A DNA stretch of 64,000 nucleotides, taken from contig JABSRP010000010.1 in assembly GCA_013215145.1 (NCBI GenBank), positions 1 through 64,000 on the forward strand, read 5' to 3'. Each line of letters begins with the position of its first letter. The first letter of the stretch is position 1. Under the pieces are notes generated by a model, which made no database searches, was not told where the DNA came from, and saw only the letters and a program-made list of their open reading frames with translations. Positions 55,241 through 64,000 of this stretch are shown piece by piece. The DNA is from Pseudobacteriovorax sp. (GTDB taxonomy: Bacteria; Bdellovibrionota_B; Oligoflexia; Oligoflexales; Oligoflexaceae). The position numbers and the translations under genes are program-made.

Positions 55241-56326
55241 ATGAATGCCTGGTCGATAAAAAACTCAATAGACACCTGTTCCGTCATGATCTTTGCGATT
55301 GACAAAGAGGGCGTCTTGACCGCACTTGGTGGTGCTTTATCCCAACAAATCGGGATGGACGACTCGCAAATTGGTATGTCACCCTTCAAGGTATCTCACT
55401 TCCCGTGCCGCCGATCTCATTTTAAGAGAGCGTTGACTGGAAAACCTTTAAGTATCAATTCTACCATCAACGAACGTTCATATGAAACAGAACTCAAACC
55501 CAATATAGATCAAGATACCGGCGATATTTTGGGTGTCACTGGGATGACGTTAGATGTGACGAAGAACCTTCAGGTTCAGCAATTCCTCGATGAGGAAAGG
55601 CACAAAATTTTCGCCACCCAACGACTTAATTCCTTGGCAACCGTTACCAATGGAATTGCTCATGAAATCAATAACCCTCTTGCGATCATTAGCGGTTATG
55701 CCGAACAGTTAAGAGATCTTTGTGAGCGAAACCCTTCGAAAATTCCGCTAAAACGGGTGATTTTTGTCAGCTCTAAAATTATCGAGGCTTGCAAACGGTG
55801 CAGTCGTATTATCGATAGCCTGAAAGATTTTTCTCGAAACGGCTCCTCCGATCCCCTTAATTTTGAAAAAGTCGCAAACCTCGTGGATGAGAGTTTAGAC
55901 CTTTGCGCTCAACGGATTAAAACCAGCGAAATACTTTTTGAGAAGAGCGACATTCCCCACGATCTGGAGATCCAATGCCGTCGCGTTCAAATCGTTCAGG
56001 TTTTATTTCATCTTTTAAATAACGCCATTGACGCCAGTATTCATGCCGATCAACCTACGGTGATTCTGGCGGTAGAAAACCAAGGGACCCACGTAGCCAT
56101 ATCGATTAGCGATAACGGCCAGGGCATACCAGGTTCCATCAAAAACAAAATCTTCGAGCCGTTTTTTACGACGAAAGAGGTCGGATCTGGGGTCGGTGTT
56201 GGGCTTAGTATATCGAAAGGCGTAATCGAAGAGCACGGCGGACAGATTAAACTCGAGCCCACATCAAAACACACGACGTTTACTTTTAACCTTCCCAAAG
56301 TCCAAGAAGAAAAAAACGCATCTTAA
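55241..56326 (+). CDS. PAS-domain sensor histidine kinase
   Basis: A PAS-like sensor (residues about 10-115), a HisKA dimerisation domain with the phospho-acceptor His in [16 protein letters not shown], and a HATPase domain with N-box [10 protein letters not shown]1 [10 protein letters not shown] and G2 [18 protein letters not shown] are present. No transmembrane segment is seen, so it is probably cytoplasmic. No response regulator is adjacent; the divergent STAS pair is the nearest candidate partner. I chose ATG 55241 because it leaves room for divergent promoters; ATG 55160 is possible. Its end overlaps metH by 4 nt. Confidence 0.88.
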   Translation: MNAWSIKNSIDTCSVMIFAIDKEGVLTALGGALSQQIGMDDSQIGMSPFKVSHFPCRRSHFKRALTGKPLSINSTINERSYETELKPNIDQDTGDILGVTGMTLDVTKNLQVQQFLDEERHKIFATQRLNSLATVTNGIAHEINNPLAIISGYAEQLRDLCERNPSKIPLKRVIFVSSKIIEACKRCSRIIDSLKDFSRNGSSDPLNFEKVANLVDESLDLCAQRIKTSEILFEKSDIPHDLEIQCRRVQIVQVLFHLLNNAIDASIHADQPTVILAVENQGTHVAISISDNGQGIPGSIKNKIFEPFFTTKEVGSGVGVGLSISKGVIEEHGGQIKLEPTSKHTTFTFNLPKVQEEKNAS

Positions 56327-59300
56327 TAAGCCAGGTTAGGCTGGAGCCATCGCTCGATTTCAGCCAAAGACATGCCTTTTCGCTTAGCGTAATCTGCCAC
56401 CTGATCTTTTTGTATCTGCCCAACACGGAAGTAGGCTGCATCTTTTGCTCCAAAATACCAACCGGAAACGGAGCTAGCCGGAGTCATAGCAGCGCTTTCA
56501 GTCAGACTAATACCAATTTTTTCCTTGACCTCGAGCAGGTCCCAGATCAGGTATTTTTCTGTGTGATCGGGACATGCCGGATATCCAGGCGCAGGACGAA
56601 TCCCCTGATAGTTTTCTTTTATAAGATCCGCAACCTCACCCGATTCTCCTTGATGAATCCCCCAAACCTCACGCACTCGTTTGTGCATCATCTCGGCAAG
56701 AGCCTCGGCAAATCTATCACCAATGGCCTTGATCATGATTCCGGTGTAGTCGTCGTGTTTCTTCTCAAAATGTGCTGCATACTCTTCCACTTCAGCGCCA
56801 CTGGTTACTGCAAAAGCACCGAGGTAGTCTTTCATTCCCGCTGATTTCGGAGCGATAAAGTCCGATAGAGCACTCAATGGCTTGTCGCCATCTCTTTCTC
56901 GCTGCTGCCGCAGGGTATGAAATGTCGTTAACACGCGGTCCATATCTTCGGTATCATAAACTTCAATATCATCACCAACAGAATTCGCCGGCCATAGCCC
57001 CATGATTGCCTTCGCGGTGAAGCGTTTATTCGAAACAATATCTTCGATCAGTTTTTGAGCATCTGCAAAAAGCTCGCGAGCTTGAGGCCCCCATTTTTTA
57101 TGATCTAAAACTTTTGGATACAAGCCTCTCAATTCCCAAGTCCAAAAAAACGGAGACCAGTCGATGTAAGGTACGATTTGATCTAAAGGGATATGATCAC
57201 AGATTTCAACCCCAAGCCGGGAGGGTACGGTTATCTGTTCACTCCAGTCAAATTCCGGCTTCTTTGCGCGTGCTACTTCAATATCTAGATAGCTTGCACC
57301 CTCAGCGTTAGCTTGGAAACGCTCACGAATCTGAGCTTGATCTTCTTGCAAAGTCTTTTTATATTCCATACGAGAAGCTTGGTTCATAATTCTATTACAG
57401 ACTTCTACAACGAGAGAGGCATCACCAATCTGACTAACAATTCCCTCATAATGGGGCGCAATCTTGATGGCTGTGTGAGCTTTACTTGTTGTGGCTCCGC
57501 CGATCAATAGGGGTACATTAAATCCTTGGCGCTCCATCTCCTTGGCGTTATATACCATTTCATCTAAAGACGGGGTGATCAATCCACTAAGCCCGATGAT
57601 ATCAGCATCGAGTTCTTTGGCTTTCTTCAGGATATCCTCACAGGAGACCATGACCCCAAGATCAGTCACTTCATAGTTATTGCAGGCTAGAACCACAGCA
57701 ACGATATTTTTACCAATATCATGAACATCACCTTTAACGGTGGCTATAAGAAAGCGCCCCTGAGAGCTCTTTGATTCGTTACCTTCTTTTTCTTTTTCCA
57801 TAAATGGCTGGAGATAAGCCACTGCGCGCTTCATCACACGAGCACTTTTCACCACCTGAGGTAAAAACATCTTTCCGTCGCCAAAAAGACCACCAACGAT
57901 CTTCATGCCGTCCATCAAAGGACCCTCTATCACATGAAGAGGCCGGTCGGCTTGGGACAAGGCCTCAGCCGTGTCTTCTTCGATGTAGTCTACGATACCT
58001 TTCACTAGCGAGTGGGCTAATCGATCGGCGACAGACCCTTTGCGCCACTCGAGATTAGTCTTTTCCTGCTCGGCTTTTTTCACACCTTTAAACTGCTCGG
58101 CAAAATCTATCAGACGTTCTGTGGCATCGTCTCGTCGATTCAGTAGGACATCCTCAACTTGTTCCAGAAGCTCTTTTTCGACTTCATCATAGACTTCAAG
58201 CATACCAGCGTTGACGATCCCCATATCCAAGCCAGCGCGGATCGCATGGTACAAGAAGGCTGCATGCATGGCCTCGCGCACGACGTTGTTGCCCCGGAAA
58301 GAGAAAGAGATATTACTAATCCCACCACTGGTAAGGGCACCTGGACAGACCTTTTTGATCTCGCGGACGGCTTCGATAAAATCTACCGCGTAGTTGTTAT
58401 GCTCGTCCATTCCTGTGGCGACGGTAAGAATGTTGGGATCAAAAATAATATCGTGAGGATCAAATCCTACCTCATGAACCAGAATATCGTAGGCTCTTTT
58501 ACAGATCCGAACCTTGTCGGCTTTCGTAGCCGCCTGGCCTTCCTCATCAAAGGCCATAACAACTGTTGCTGCGCCGTAGTCGAGGATCTTGCGGGCATGC
58601 TCTTTAAATTGCTCTTCGCCTTCTTTCAGACTGATTGAGTTGACAACGGCTTTACCTTGCACGCATTTCAATCCGGCTTCGATTACAGACCATTTAGAAC
58701 TATCAATCATAATCGGAACCCGAGAGATTTCAGGCTCACTGGCTAAAAGGTTTAGGAATCTTGTCATACAGGCTTCGCTATCGATCAAGCCTTCGTCGAA
58801 GTTAACGTCAATGATGTTGGCACCGTTTTCTACTTGTTGGCGAGCGATAGCTAAGGCCGCATCGAAATTGTCCTCTTTGATCAACTTGGCAAAGCGAGGA
58901 GACCCTGTCACGTTCGTTCGCTCACCCACCATTAAAAAGGGCTTAGGATCCTCATCAGGTCGCACCAGCAGAGGCTCAAGTCCGCTGACCCGCAGTCCAT
59001 CGGGAACCTCAGGGACAGGCCTTGGAGGCAACTTTTCGATTTTGTCCACCATAGCCTGAATATGATCAGGGGTTGTACCACAGCAGCCGCCTAGTATGTT
59101 GAGAAGACCCGATTGGGCAAACTCTTCAACAAAGGCAGAGGTATCTTCTGGTTTCTCGTCGTATCCCGTTTCACTTAGGGGATTGGGTAGACCAGCGTTG
59201 GGATAGCAACTGATGTAGCAATCAGCGATGTTAGATAGAGCCTCAACATAAGGCCGCATTTCAGTAGCCCCTAAAGCGCAGTTTATCCCTACAGCAAGGG

Positions 59301-60027
59301 GCTTCGCGTGGCGTACAGAATACCAAAAGGCATCGATGGTTTGCCCAGAAAGGGTCCGCCCCGAAGCATCTGTGATCGTTGCTGACAGGATTACGGGTAA
59401 CCGCTCCCCAATTTCCTCAAACAGCTGATTAAGAGCTGAAATGGCCGCCTTAATATTTAGGGTATCAAAGGTAGTTTCGGGCAAAAACAGGTCAACACCA
59501 CCGTCGTATAGTGCCTTTGCTTGCTCGTAGTAGGCTTGCTTCAGCTCATCAAAGGTCACGGCTCGATAGGCAGGATTATTCACATCAGGAGACAGTGATG
59601 CCGTTCGATTCGTGGGCCCTATAGCGCCAGCGACGTAGCACTTCCGTTCTGGGAATTCAGCCATGACCTCTTCAGCTGCTTCCTTAGCAACTTTCGCCGA
59701 GGCAAAATTTAGATCGTATACTTCAGACTCTAGTTCGTAATCCGCTTGAGCAATTGTGGTTCCGCTAAAGGTGTTAGTTTCGATAATGTCGGAGCCAGCT
59801 AAAAGATAATTACGGTGAATCTCTTTTATGATGTCTGGTCTGGTAAGAGAGAGTAGGTCGTTGTTACCTTGCAGATCAATCTTCGAATCCAGATACCGAT
59901 CGCCGCGAAAGTCAGCTTCCACCAACTTATAACGCTGGATCATGGTCCCCATGGCTCCATCGAGAAACAAGATTCGATTGGCCAACAACTCTTTCAACTC
60001 TAAGCCTTTTGCGGACATAGCCATCAT
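56323..60027 (-). CDS. metH: Cobalamin-dependent methionine synthase MetH
   Basis: This is a full-length MetH of 1234 aa (E. coli 1227). The modules are homocysteine-binding with zinc Cys ([19 protein letters not shown]), methyltetrahydrofolate-binding ([14 protein letters not shown]), cobalamin-binding with the base-off His ([12 protein letters not shown]) and the reactivation domain ([15 protein letters not shown]). It transfers methyl from methyltetrahydrofolate to homocysteine. GGAG lies 9 nt before the first of two adjacent ATGs. No cobalamin riboswitch is visible upstream. Confidence 0.97.
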   Translation of the reverse strand: MMAMSAKGLELKELLANRILFLDGAMGTMIQRYKLVEADFRGDRYLDSKIDLQGNNDLLSLTRPDIIKEIHRNYLLAGSDIIETNTFSGTTIAQADYELESEVYDLNFASAKVAKEAAEEVMAEFPERKCYVAGAIGPTNRTASLSPDVNNPAYRAVTFDELKQAYYEQAKALYDGGVDLFLPETTFDTLNIKAAISALNQLFEEIGERLPVILSATITDASGRTLSGQTIDAFWYSVRHAKPLAVGINCALGATEMRPYVEALSNIADCYISCYPNAGLPNPLSETGYDEKPEDTSAFVEEFAQSGLLNILGGCCGTTPDHIQAMVDKIEKLPPRPVPEVPDGLRVSGLEPLLVRPDEDPKPFLMVGERTNVTGSPRFAKLIKEDNFDAALAIARQQVENGANIIDVNFDEGLIDSEACMTRFLNLLASEPEISRVPIMIDSSKWSVIEAGLKCVQGKAVVNSISLKEGEEQFKEHARKILDYGAATVVMAFDEEGQAATKADKVRICKRAYDILVHEVGFDPHDIIFDPNILTVATGMDEHNNYAVDFIEAVREIKKVCPGALTSGGISNISFSFRGNNVVREAMHAAFLYHAIRAGLDMGIVNAGMLEVYDEVEKELLEQVEDVLLNRRDDATERLIDFAEQFKGVKKAEQEKTNLEWRKGSVADRLAHSLVKGIVDYIEEDTAEALSQADRPLHVIEGPLMDGMKIVGGLFGDGKMFLPQVVKSARVMKRAVAYLQPFMEKEKEGNESKSSQGRFLIATVKGDVHDIGKNIVAVVLACNNYEVTDLGVMVSCEDILKKAKELDADIIGLSGLITPSLDEMVYNAKEMERQGFNVPLLIGGATTSKAHTAIKIAPHYEGIVSQIGDASLVVEVCNRIMNQASRMEYKKTLQEDQAQIRERFQANAEGASYLDIEVARAKKPEFDWSEQITVPSRLGVEICDHIPLDQIVPYIDWSPFFWTWELRGLYPKVLDHKKWGPQARELFADAQKLIEDIVSNKRFTAKAIMGLWPANSVGDDIEVYDTEDMDRVLTTFHTLRQQRERDGDKPLSALSDFIAPKSAGMKDYLGAFAVTSGAEVEEYAAHFEKKHDDYTGIMIKAIGDRFAEALAEMMHKRVREVWGIHQGESGEVADLIKENYQGIRPAPGYPACPDHTEKYLIWDLLEVKEKIGISLTESAAMTPASSVSGWYFGAKDAAYFRVGQIQKDQVADYAKRKGMSLAEIERWLQPNLAY

Positions 60028-60129
60028 GAAACGTAACTCCGAAAATGATTATCTGCTCTATTAACTACTATCACAGCCAAAGCTATCTCCCCAAGCCTAG
60101 ATATAAGCTTACGAGATTTCTCCAGGTGA

Positions 60130-60138
60130 ATTATACCA
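60130..60138 (-). promoter_or_regulatory. Extended -10 promoter of metH
   Basis: On the minus strand TGGTATAAT (60130-60138) is a perfect extended -10 element about 100 nt before the metH start. A matching -35 was not seen. The 245-nt gap has no other clear feature. Confidence 0.55.
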
Positions 60139-60272
60139 ATTGGTCTGCTGGTGCCACTTAAAAAGGCGACGGTAGGGGGCTGAAATGATGACTGAAATCG
60201 AGCTAATTTAACTTATCCATGCCTACCCCGAAGAGACTCTTACGGTATTTCTGCCTATAACTAGGAGCATTT

Positions 60273-60593
60273 ATGAATAAACCCAGCCTCAAGGCAAGTA
60301 TGCTCGAAAAAGAGTATTTTCTGAAAAAAGACCGCGAATTGATCGACAAAATCAAACATGATGAAGAAGAGAAGAAGACCCAGGCAGAACGAGCCCTACA
60401 TTTTGGGAAGTGCTCTCATTGCGGAGCGAAAATGCTCTCCCTCGAAATTGACGCCGCAGCTATGCTATTCTGCGAGTCATGTCATGCAGTCCAGATGAAT
60501 CTACATGATCTTGATAATCTCAGTGTCAAACACAAGTTAAAGCACGCCATAAGTGAGTTACTTATCAAGGCGAAATACAACAAATCTGCTTAG
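60273..60593 (+). CDS. Small zinc-ribbon protein (zf-TFIIB-like)
   Basis: The 106-aa product has a Lys/Glu-rich helical N-terminus and a zinc ribbon with CSHCGAKM and LFCESCHAV. Such proteins may bind nucleic acid or protein partners. TAGGAG precedes the ATG. It overlaps the convergent PilZ gene by 4 nt at the 3' end. Confidence 0.75.
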   Translation: MNKPSLKASMLEKEYFLKKDRELIDKIKHDEEEKKTQAERALHFGKCSHCGAKMLSLEIDAAAMLFCESCHAVQMNLHDLDNLSVKHKLKHAISELLIKAKYNKSA

Positions 60594-60946
60594 TCAAGAC
60601 TTTCTAAATACTCTAAGAGTTGAGCAAAGGCTCCTTGGTTATCCTGCGACTGACAGGATAATCCTGCCCTGAATTCGTTTTTATATGAGGTCCGTGATCG
60701 ATGGCACCAAGCCACGCGGCATGAGGCCGTCACGGTCACCTGGTCACTAATGATATCAACGACAACAAGACTTTCAGGCGGAATCGACTGATTCAAACAA
60801 ATGCCGATACCTCTAGGCGATAAATCCCAAATCATAAAGGGTTCGAGAAAATCTGTGCCAACAATGGTGACTTTGCCGTGAACAGCATGCTCTGCGACAC
60901 TTAGTCGAACGTCGCGTCGCTCAAACTTATATTGACTTACCTGCAT
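60590..60946 (-). CDS. PilZ-domain protein (c-di-GMP-binding)
   Basis: The 118-aa protein is a stand-alone PilZ domain with the RxxxR-type element FERRDVR near the start and the DxSxxG motif in DLSPRGIGI. These bind cyclic di-GMP. The target is unknown. Confidence 0.85.
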   Translation of the reverse strand: MQVSQYKFERRDVRLSVAEHAVHGKVTIVGTDFLEPFMIWDLSPRGIGICLNQSIPPESLVVVDIISDQVTVTASCRVAWCHRSRTSYKNEFRAGLSCQSQDNQGAFAQLLEYLESLD

Positions 60947-61092
60947 AACCTTGCCACCTCTATTCTATTCTTTAGAGCTATCGACGGTTTTGAGATTTTC
61001 TTAAATTACATTTTTACATGATATATTTCATAGAGTTACATCAACCATTGAAACACAGCCCCCGGCGAACCGAAGCTTCGACAAAAAACACC

Positions 61093-61122
61093 TTTACAAA
61101 ATCTGCTAGTTTCTTTAATAAT
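61093..61122 (+). promoter_or_regulatory. sigma70-like promoter of tRNA-Leu
   Basis: TTTACA (61093-61098), an 18-nt spacer and AATAAT (61117-61122) lie 26 nt before the tRNA 5' end. Confidence 0.55.
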
Positions 61123-61148
61123 CACACTCCCTTCGATGAAGAGGAGAT

Positions 61149-61235
61149 GCCACCTTGGCGGAATTGGTAGACGCAGTGGATTCAAAATCCACCGTCCGCA
61201 AGGACATCCCGGTTCAAGTCCGGGAGGTGGTACCA
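61149..61235 (+). tRNA. tRNA-Leu(CAA)
   Basis: An 87-nt class II tRNA including encoded CCA. Acceptor GCCACCT pairs with AGGTGGT, the anticodon stem GTGGA/TCCAC encloses TTCAAAA (anticodon CAA), the long variable arm GTCCGCAAGGAC is present, and the T arm is CCCGG-TTCAAGT-CCGGG. Confidence 0.97.
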
Positions 61236-61240
61236 AATAA

Positions 61241-61270
61241 AACCGAAGTTTTCCGCTTCGGTTTTTTTTT
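61241..61270 (+). terminator. Intrinsic terminator of tRNA-Leu
   Basis: AACCGAAG (61241-61248) pairs with CTTCGGTT (61256-61263) and is followed by an uninterrupted T run to 61270. Confidence 0.92.
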
Positions 61271-61337
61271 GCCTAAAAACGCTTGTACATAGATAAACTA
61301 TAAATTTGATCTTGTCACACAACGGCGGAGAGACCTT

Positions 61338-61679
61338 TTGAGCGATGTACCTAACTGTCCTAAATGCCTGTCATCCTACACGTATCGGGACCAAGAGTTG
61401 CTGATTTGCCCGGAATGTGGATACGAGTGGATGGCCAATGGCGACGAAGCCGGCGAGACTCCTAAAACTATTAAAGATGCCAACGGCAACGAACTGCAGG
61501 ATGGAGACACTGTTACGGTCATCAAAGACTTAAAAGTCAAAGGCTCCTCATTGGTCGTTAAGGTGGGAACCAAGGTCAAGGGCATTCGCCTTGTTGAAGG
61601 GGACCACGACATTGACTGTCGCATTAAAGGCATTGGCGACATGAAATTAAAGTCGAAATTTGTTAAGAAGGTCACTTAA
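61338..61679 (+). CDS. YjdM/PhnA-family zinc-ribbon protein
   Basis: The 113-aa protein has an N-terminal zinc ribbon (CPKC...CPEC) and the family core [16 protein letters not shown] followed by [20 protein letters not shown]. The family was named for alkylphosphonate use, but the function is not established. Translation starts at TTG with GGAG upstream. Confidence 0.9.
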   Translation: MSDVPNCPKCLSSYTYRDQELLICPECGYEWMANGDEAGETPKTIKDANGNELQDGDTVTVIKDLKVKGSSLVVKVGTKVKGIRLVEGDHDIDCRIKGIGDMKLKSKFVKKVT

Positions 61680-61717
61680 GTTGAGTGCCACAACCCAATT
61701 TATGGATAAGGGAGCCA

Positions 61718-62542
61718 ATGACACATTATCAAAACAAAGTTGTGGCCATAACAGGGGCCGCAAGTGGTATTGGCAAAGGATTCGTCGACTATTTTACTCA
61801 AGCGGGGGCCGACGTAATATTACTCGATGTTTCACCCCGGACATCGCAACTAGCAGAAGAATTGCGAGATAAGGGATTCTCTTGCACAGCACGAAAGCTT
61901 GATGTTGTTGATAAGCAGAGCTTTGAGGATCAGCTTTTAGCGGTGGTGGAAGAACATGGCCGCCTTGATATACTTATAAATTGTGCAGGGATAGCTGTCC
62001 TGGGTAGTGCAGAAGACGTTAGCTTTGAGCAATTTAAAAAGGTTATTGATGTTGATCTCATGGGAGTCATCCATGGTTCCTTAGCTGCCTATAACATTAT
62101 GATCAAACAGAAATCCGGACAAATCATCAATATTGCCTCTCTCGCCGGCTTAATCCCCTCGGCATTGGGACTGGCCTATAGTACCGCAAAACATGGAGTG
62201 GTCGGATTTAGTGAAAGCCTCCGCCTAGAAGCTAGTTTTCACAATGTTAAGGTTAATGTGGTTTGCCCTTCCTTCGTCGATACTGCCATCCTGGATTCGC
62301 CCAAAGAAAATATGAAGGAAAGCGCAATGGCAGCCATAGTTAGGCAGGCGGGAGGAAAGATTTCGGTAGAAGCCTGCATCGAAGAGGTGATGAGGGCTAT
62401 TGATAAAAATCAAGCCAGAATAGTGGTTCCTCGCAGTGCTCGTACTATTTTTGCTATATTTAGATATTTTCCAGAGAGTTTTCGTAGGCTGGTGTTGAAG
62501 GCTGCTCGAAAGATTCGGAAGTTTAGAATCGAGGAAATTTAG
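61718..62542 (+). CDS. Short-chain dehydrogenase/reductase
   Basis: The 274-aa classical SDR has the Rossmann motif AITGAASGIGKG, NCAG, the catalytic Ser in IASLAGLIPSALG and YSTAKHG. A C-terminal basic tail of about 40 residues follows. Substrate is unknown. ATG 61718 has GGGAG upstream; the frame extends 11 codons further without a start signal. It lies close after the YjdM gene. Confidence 0.9.
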   Translation: MTHYQNKVVAITGAASGIGKGFVDYFTQAGADVILLDVSPRTSQLAEELRDKGFSCTARKLDVVDKQSFEDQLLAVVEEHGRLDILINCAGIAVLGSAEDVSFEQFKKVIDVDLMGVIHGSLAAYNIMIKQKSGQIINIASLAGLIPSALGLAYSTAKHGVVGFSESLRLEASFHNVKVNVVCPSFVDTAILDSPKENMKESAMAAIVRQAGGKISVEACIEEVMRAIDKNQARIVVPRSARTIFAIFRYFPESFRRLVLKAARKIRKFRIEEI

Positions 62543-62604
62543 GTGATCGGTCTTATCAACAGACCTCTAGCAAAAATATTCCAAGCGCGATCTTTTTTTT
62601 AAGA

Positions 62605-62628
62605 TTGGGAGGCCAGGCCTCCTCCCAA
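62605..62628. terminator. Hairpin between convergent SDR and lipoprotein genes
   Basis: TTGGGAGG (62605-62612) pairs with CCTCCCAA (62621-62628) around an 8-nt loop. It ends 1 nt before the lipoprotein stop. T tracts are weak. Confidence 0.5.
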
Positions 62629-62629
62629 A

Positions 62630-62992
62630 TTAATAGCTTTTAGTTGAGTTTCGGATTTTGCTTTTACCACAGTATTTTTGATTTTTCTTATTGATAAGAA
62701 TGGAGGTGGTTTCTACTTCCGCCTTGGTCCAAGCAGCGTAACCACCAGCTTCGGTAAATGTATAGGTGAGCACTGCTAAGGGGGCATCTTTCTCGCCGCA
62801 GGCCTCGTTGTAGTAATTTCCTGCATTGATCGAATCCATATACCCCTGAGGCTCACCTAAAATAGAAACAATCTCCGACCGATCTGTCTCTCCGACAATC
62901 AGTTTCTCAAGGTCTTTCTCAGAAACTTTTTTTCCGGTTGTATGAAAACAACCACCAACTAGAACAGTCATTGCTAATAACGTTTTTTTCAT
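62630..62992 (-). CDS. Small lipoprotein, BamE/SmpA-like pattern
   Basis: The 120-aa product has a lipoprotein signal (MTVLVGGC, lipid Cys near residue 15) and KLIVGETDRSEIVSILGEPQG, which resembles the SmpA/OmlA (BamE) fold motif seen in many small envelope lipoproteins. The rest is not recognised. AGAGGAAG precedes the ATG. Confidence 0.7.
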   Translation of the reverse strand: MKKTLLAMTVLVGGCFHTTGKKVSEKDLEKLIVGETDRSEIVSILGEPQGYMDSINAGNYYNEACGEKDAPLAVLTYTFTEAGGYAAWTKAEVETTSILINKKNQKYCGKSKIRNSTKSY

Positions 62993-63458
62993 TGCTTCCT
63001 CTTGTTAAAGTCATCGCCTTCAGATTGGTCGGGTTCGTCCCAAATTCATAATGTGCCGAAAGCGGAACTAGAACCTAATAAGAATGAAGCTGTAAACACA
63101 GTCGACCTCGATGGCTTTTATCCCAATGCGAGCTACAAAAGGACTCAACTGTTTTCGCAACATCTTTTATTTGACTCCTAAACTCGAAAAATATTTCAAT
63201 TTTTTTCGAAAAATTTCGAGGTCAATAGGCACTGTCATGTTGATTTGCTATTTACATAAGTTGTTTTAGAAACTTAGGACGGAAATAATTTTTTCAAGTT
63301 TTCAACCCCTGTTAAAATCGCAGGGGATTACTTATACGGAATTGCGAAAATCAGTAAGTACATACTACTTGTGCCGGTAACCTAATGGACAGCAAGCTAG
63401 GAAAATAGCGAGAGGCTGATTTGGCCCCTGAGATGTTTCTATAGTTTTGCTATGAAAT
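62993..63458. other. Gene-free stretch
   Basis: These 466 nt hold no credible coding frame. A CCCCTG/CAGGGG hairpin lies at about 63305-63326 and an A/T-rich Tyr-Phe-like stretch at 63180-63230. The region should contain the lipoprotein promoter on the minus strand. Confidence 0.4.
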
Positions 63459-64000
63459 CTAGCTATTCAAAGAGAGAAATTCTCTTCCATCAACCTCACG
63501 AAAGTAGCGTGTGTTGGCTCGAATCCAACAAGCGGTTTCCGCATCCGTTTCTGTTTGAATGGAAATCCGTACCCATGGTTTGTTATTGCGATAATCGATG
63601 TCAATTAGGCTATGAGATCCCGGAATCTCTGGCGCAGCACCATAGCTTATGGTCTCACCCTGTTTAAGGGTGGTTACGACTTCGTTAAACTGATTCGTAA
63701 GATTCGCTCGACAGTTGAGATCGCTGGAAGCATCAGCAACGACAAACACCATCCAGTCGGATGCCCCTTCGAAAAAGTCTTGTCGCATATCGAAAAAGTT
63801 GGCTACCGTTCGTACGTATCTCGTGTTAGCTCGAACAAAGCAACCACTTGCGTCATACCAAACCCAGGCGTAGGGTTTGCCTGTACTATTATAGTAAAGA
63901 TTTGAATCTGTGCTATAAATTTCACCTTTTTGTAACTTGGCGGCGGTATTTGGATTTGGGGCATGGAAATCCCAGTGACAATTCAGACCAGTGGGGTCTG
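63459..64000 (-). CDS. Protein with tandem SH3-like repeats, partial
   Basis: The minus-strand frame is open from the window edge to the stop at 63459, although the first internal ATG is at 63788; the true start lies outside. At least two similar repeats are seen. Each starts with LNC (GLNCHWDF, DLNCRANL), then a LxxGE turn, and ends in CFVRANTRYVRT or CWIRANTRYFRE. The pattern fits bacterial SH3-type domains with a conserved Cys pair, as in secreted cell-wall or host-contact proteins. The 5' end, signal peptide and any catalytic domain are not in this window. Confidence 0.65.
   Translation of the reverse strand, partial: DPTGLNCHWDFHAPNPNTAAKLQKGEIYSTDSNLYYNSTGKPYAWVWYDASGCFVRANTRYVRTVANFFDMRQDFFEGASDWMVFVVADASSDLNCRANLTNQFNEVVTTLKQGETISYGAAPEIPGSHSLIDIDYRNNKPWVRISIQTETDAETACWIRANTRYFREVDGREFLSLNS

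Noticed and set aside
58159-58638. Plus-strand 159-codon frame inside metH
   Set aside because: Lies antisense to conserved MetH domains.
60028-60272. Cobalamin or SAM/SAH riboswitch upstream of metH
   Set aside because: I looked for a B12-box and for SAH/SAM aptamer cores on the minus strand and saw none.
61036-61236. Minus-strand 66-codon frame starting MVPPPGLEPG
   Set aside because: It is the antisense reading of tRNA-Leu.

Overview
The window reads as an ordinary, densely packed chromosomal segment of an aerobic Gram-negative bacterium. The evidence is a caa3-type cytochrome oxidase, a TonB/ExbB/ExbD system, lipoprotein signal peptidase, TatB, DsbD and diaminopimelate-type MurE. The gene mix (Bat-type operon, B12-dependent MetH, ergothioneine genes, DUF4360/DUF4389 proteins, a Cys-containing C-terminal tail on a subtilase, STAS/zinc-ribbon proteins) fits the Bdellovibrionota/Oligoflexia or another former deltaproteobacterial lineage. 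That placement is inference from gene content; no marker search was possible.

Layout. 1-1100: a decayed IS4-like transposase start, a 74-nt self-complementary element, and two identical convergent tRNA-Asp genes, each with its own sigma70-like promoter. 1.1-5.9 kb (minus): ctaCDEFG-like caa3 oxidase operon. 6.2-13 kb: di-haem peroxidase, an rplX gene far from any ribosomal operon, dsbD, then a tight patatin-sfsA-maiA run. 13-22.4 kb (minus): Slt-type transglycosylase, then an operon subtilase-moxR-(168-aa membrane protein)-batC-batD-batE that has no vWA or DUF58 gene. The gap upstream of it holds a cluster of DnaA boxes next to an AT-rich tract. 22.7-29 kb: murE, hmgA, Sel1 lipoprotein, an alpha/beta-hydrolase with a lost nucleophile, and an S1-domain gene with a structured leader. 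29-34 kb (minus): DUF3450-TtpC-ExbB-ExbD-TonB-TPR energy transduction operon. 34.5-42.3 kb: lspA, hisS, yhbY, HAD, phzF, egtB-egtD and a SUI1-like gene. 42.4-47.8 kb: TPP riboswitch plus thiC-thiO-thiS-thiG-thiDE. 47.9-53.8 kb: transaldolase, O-methyltransferase, tatB, a di-haem/beta-barrel-like protein, MOSC, DUF4389 and DUF4360 proteins. 54.1-56.3 kb: two tandem STAS-zinc ribbon paralogues divergent from a PAS histidine kinase. 56.3-61 kb: metH, zinc-ribbon protein, PilZ protein. 61.1-64 kb: tRNA-Leu(CAA), YjdM-like protein, SDR, lipoprotein, and a tandem SH3-like protein cut by the right edge.

The units that stand out are the STAS-zinc ribbon pair with its kinase, the reduced Bat operon preceded by DnaA boxes, the leader hairpins before the S1-like gene, the Shine-Dalgarno-sequestering hairpin below the TPP riboswitch, and the haem/barrel protein. 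No CRISPR array, prophage or intact insertion sequence was seen.
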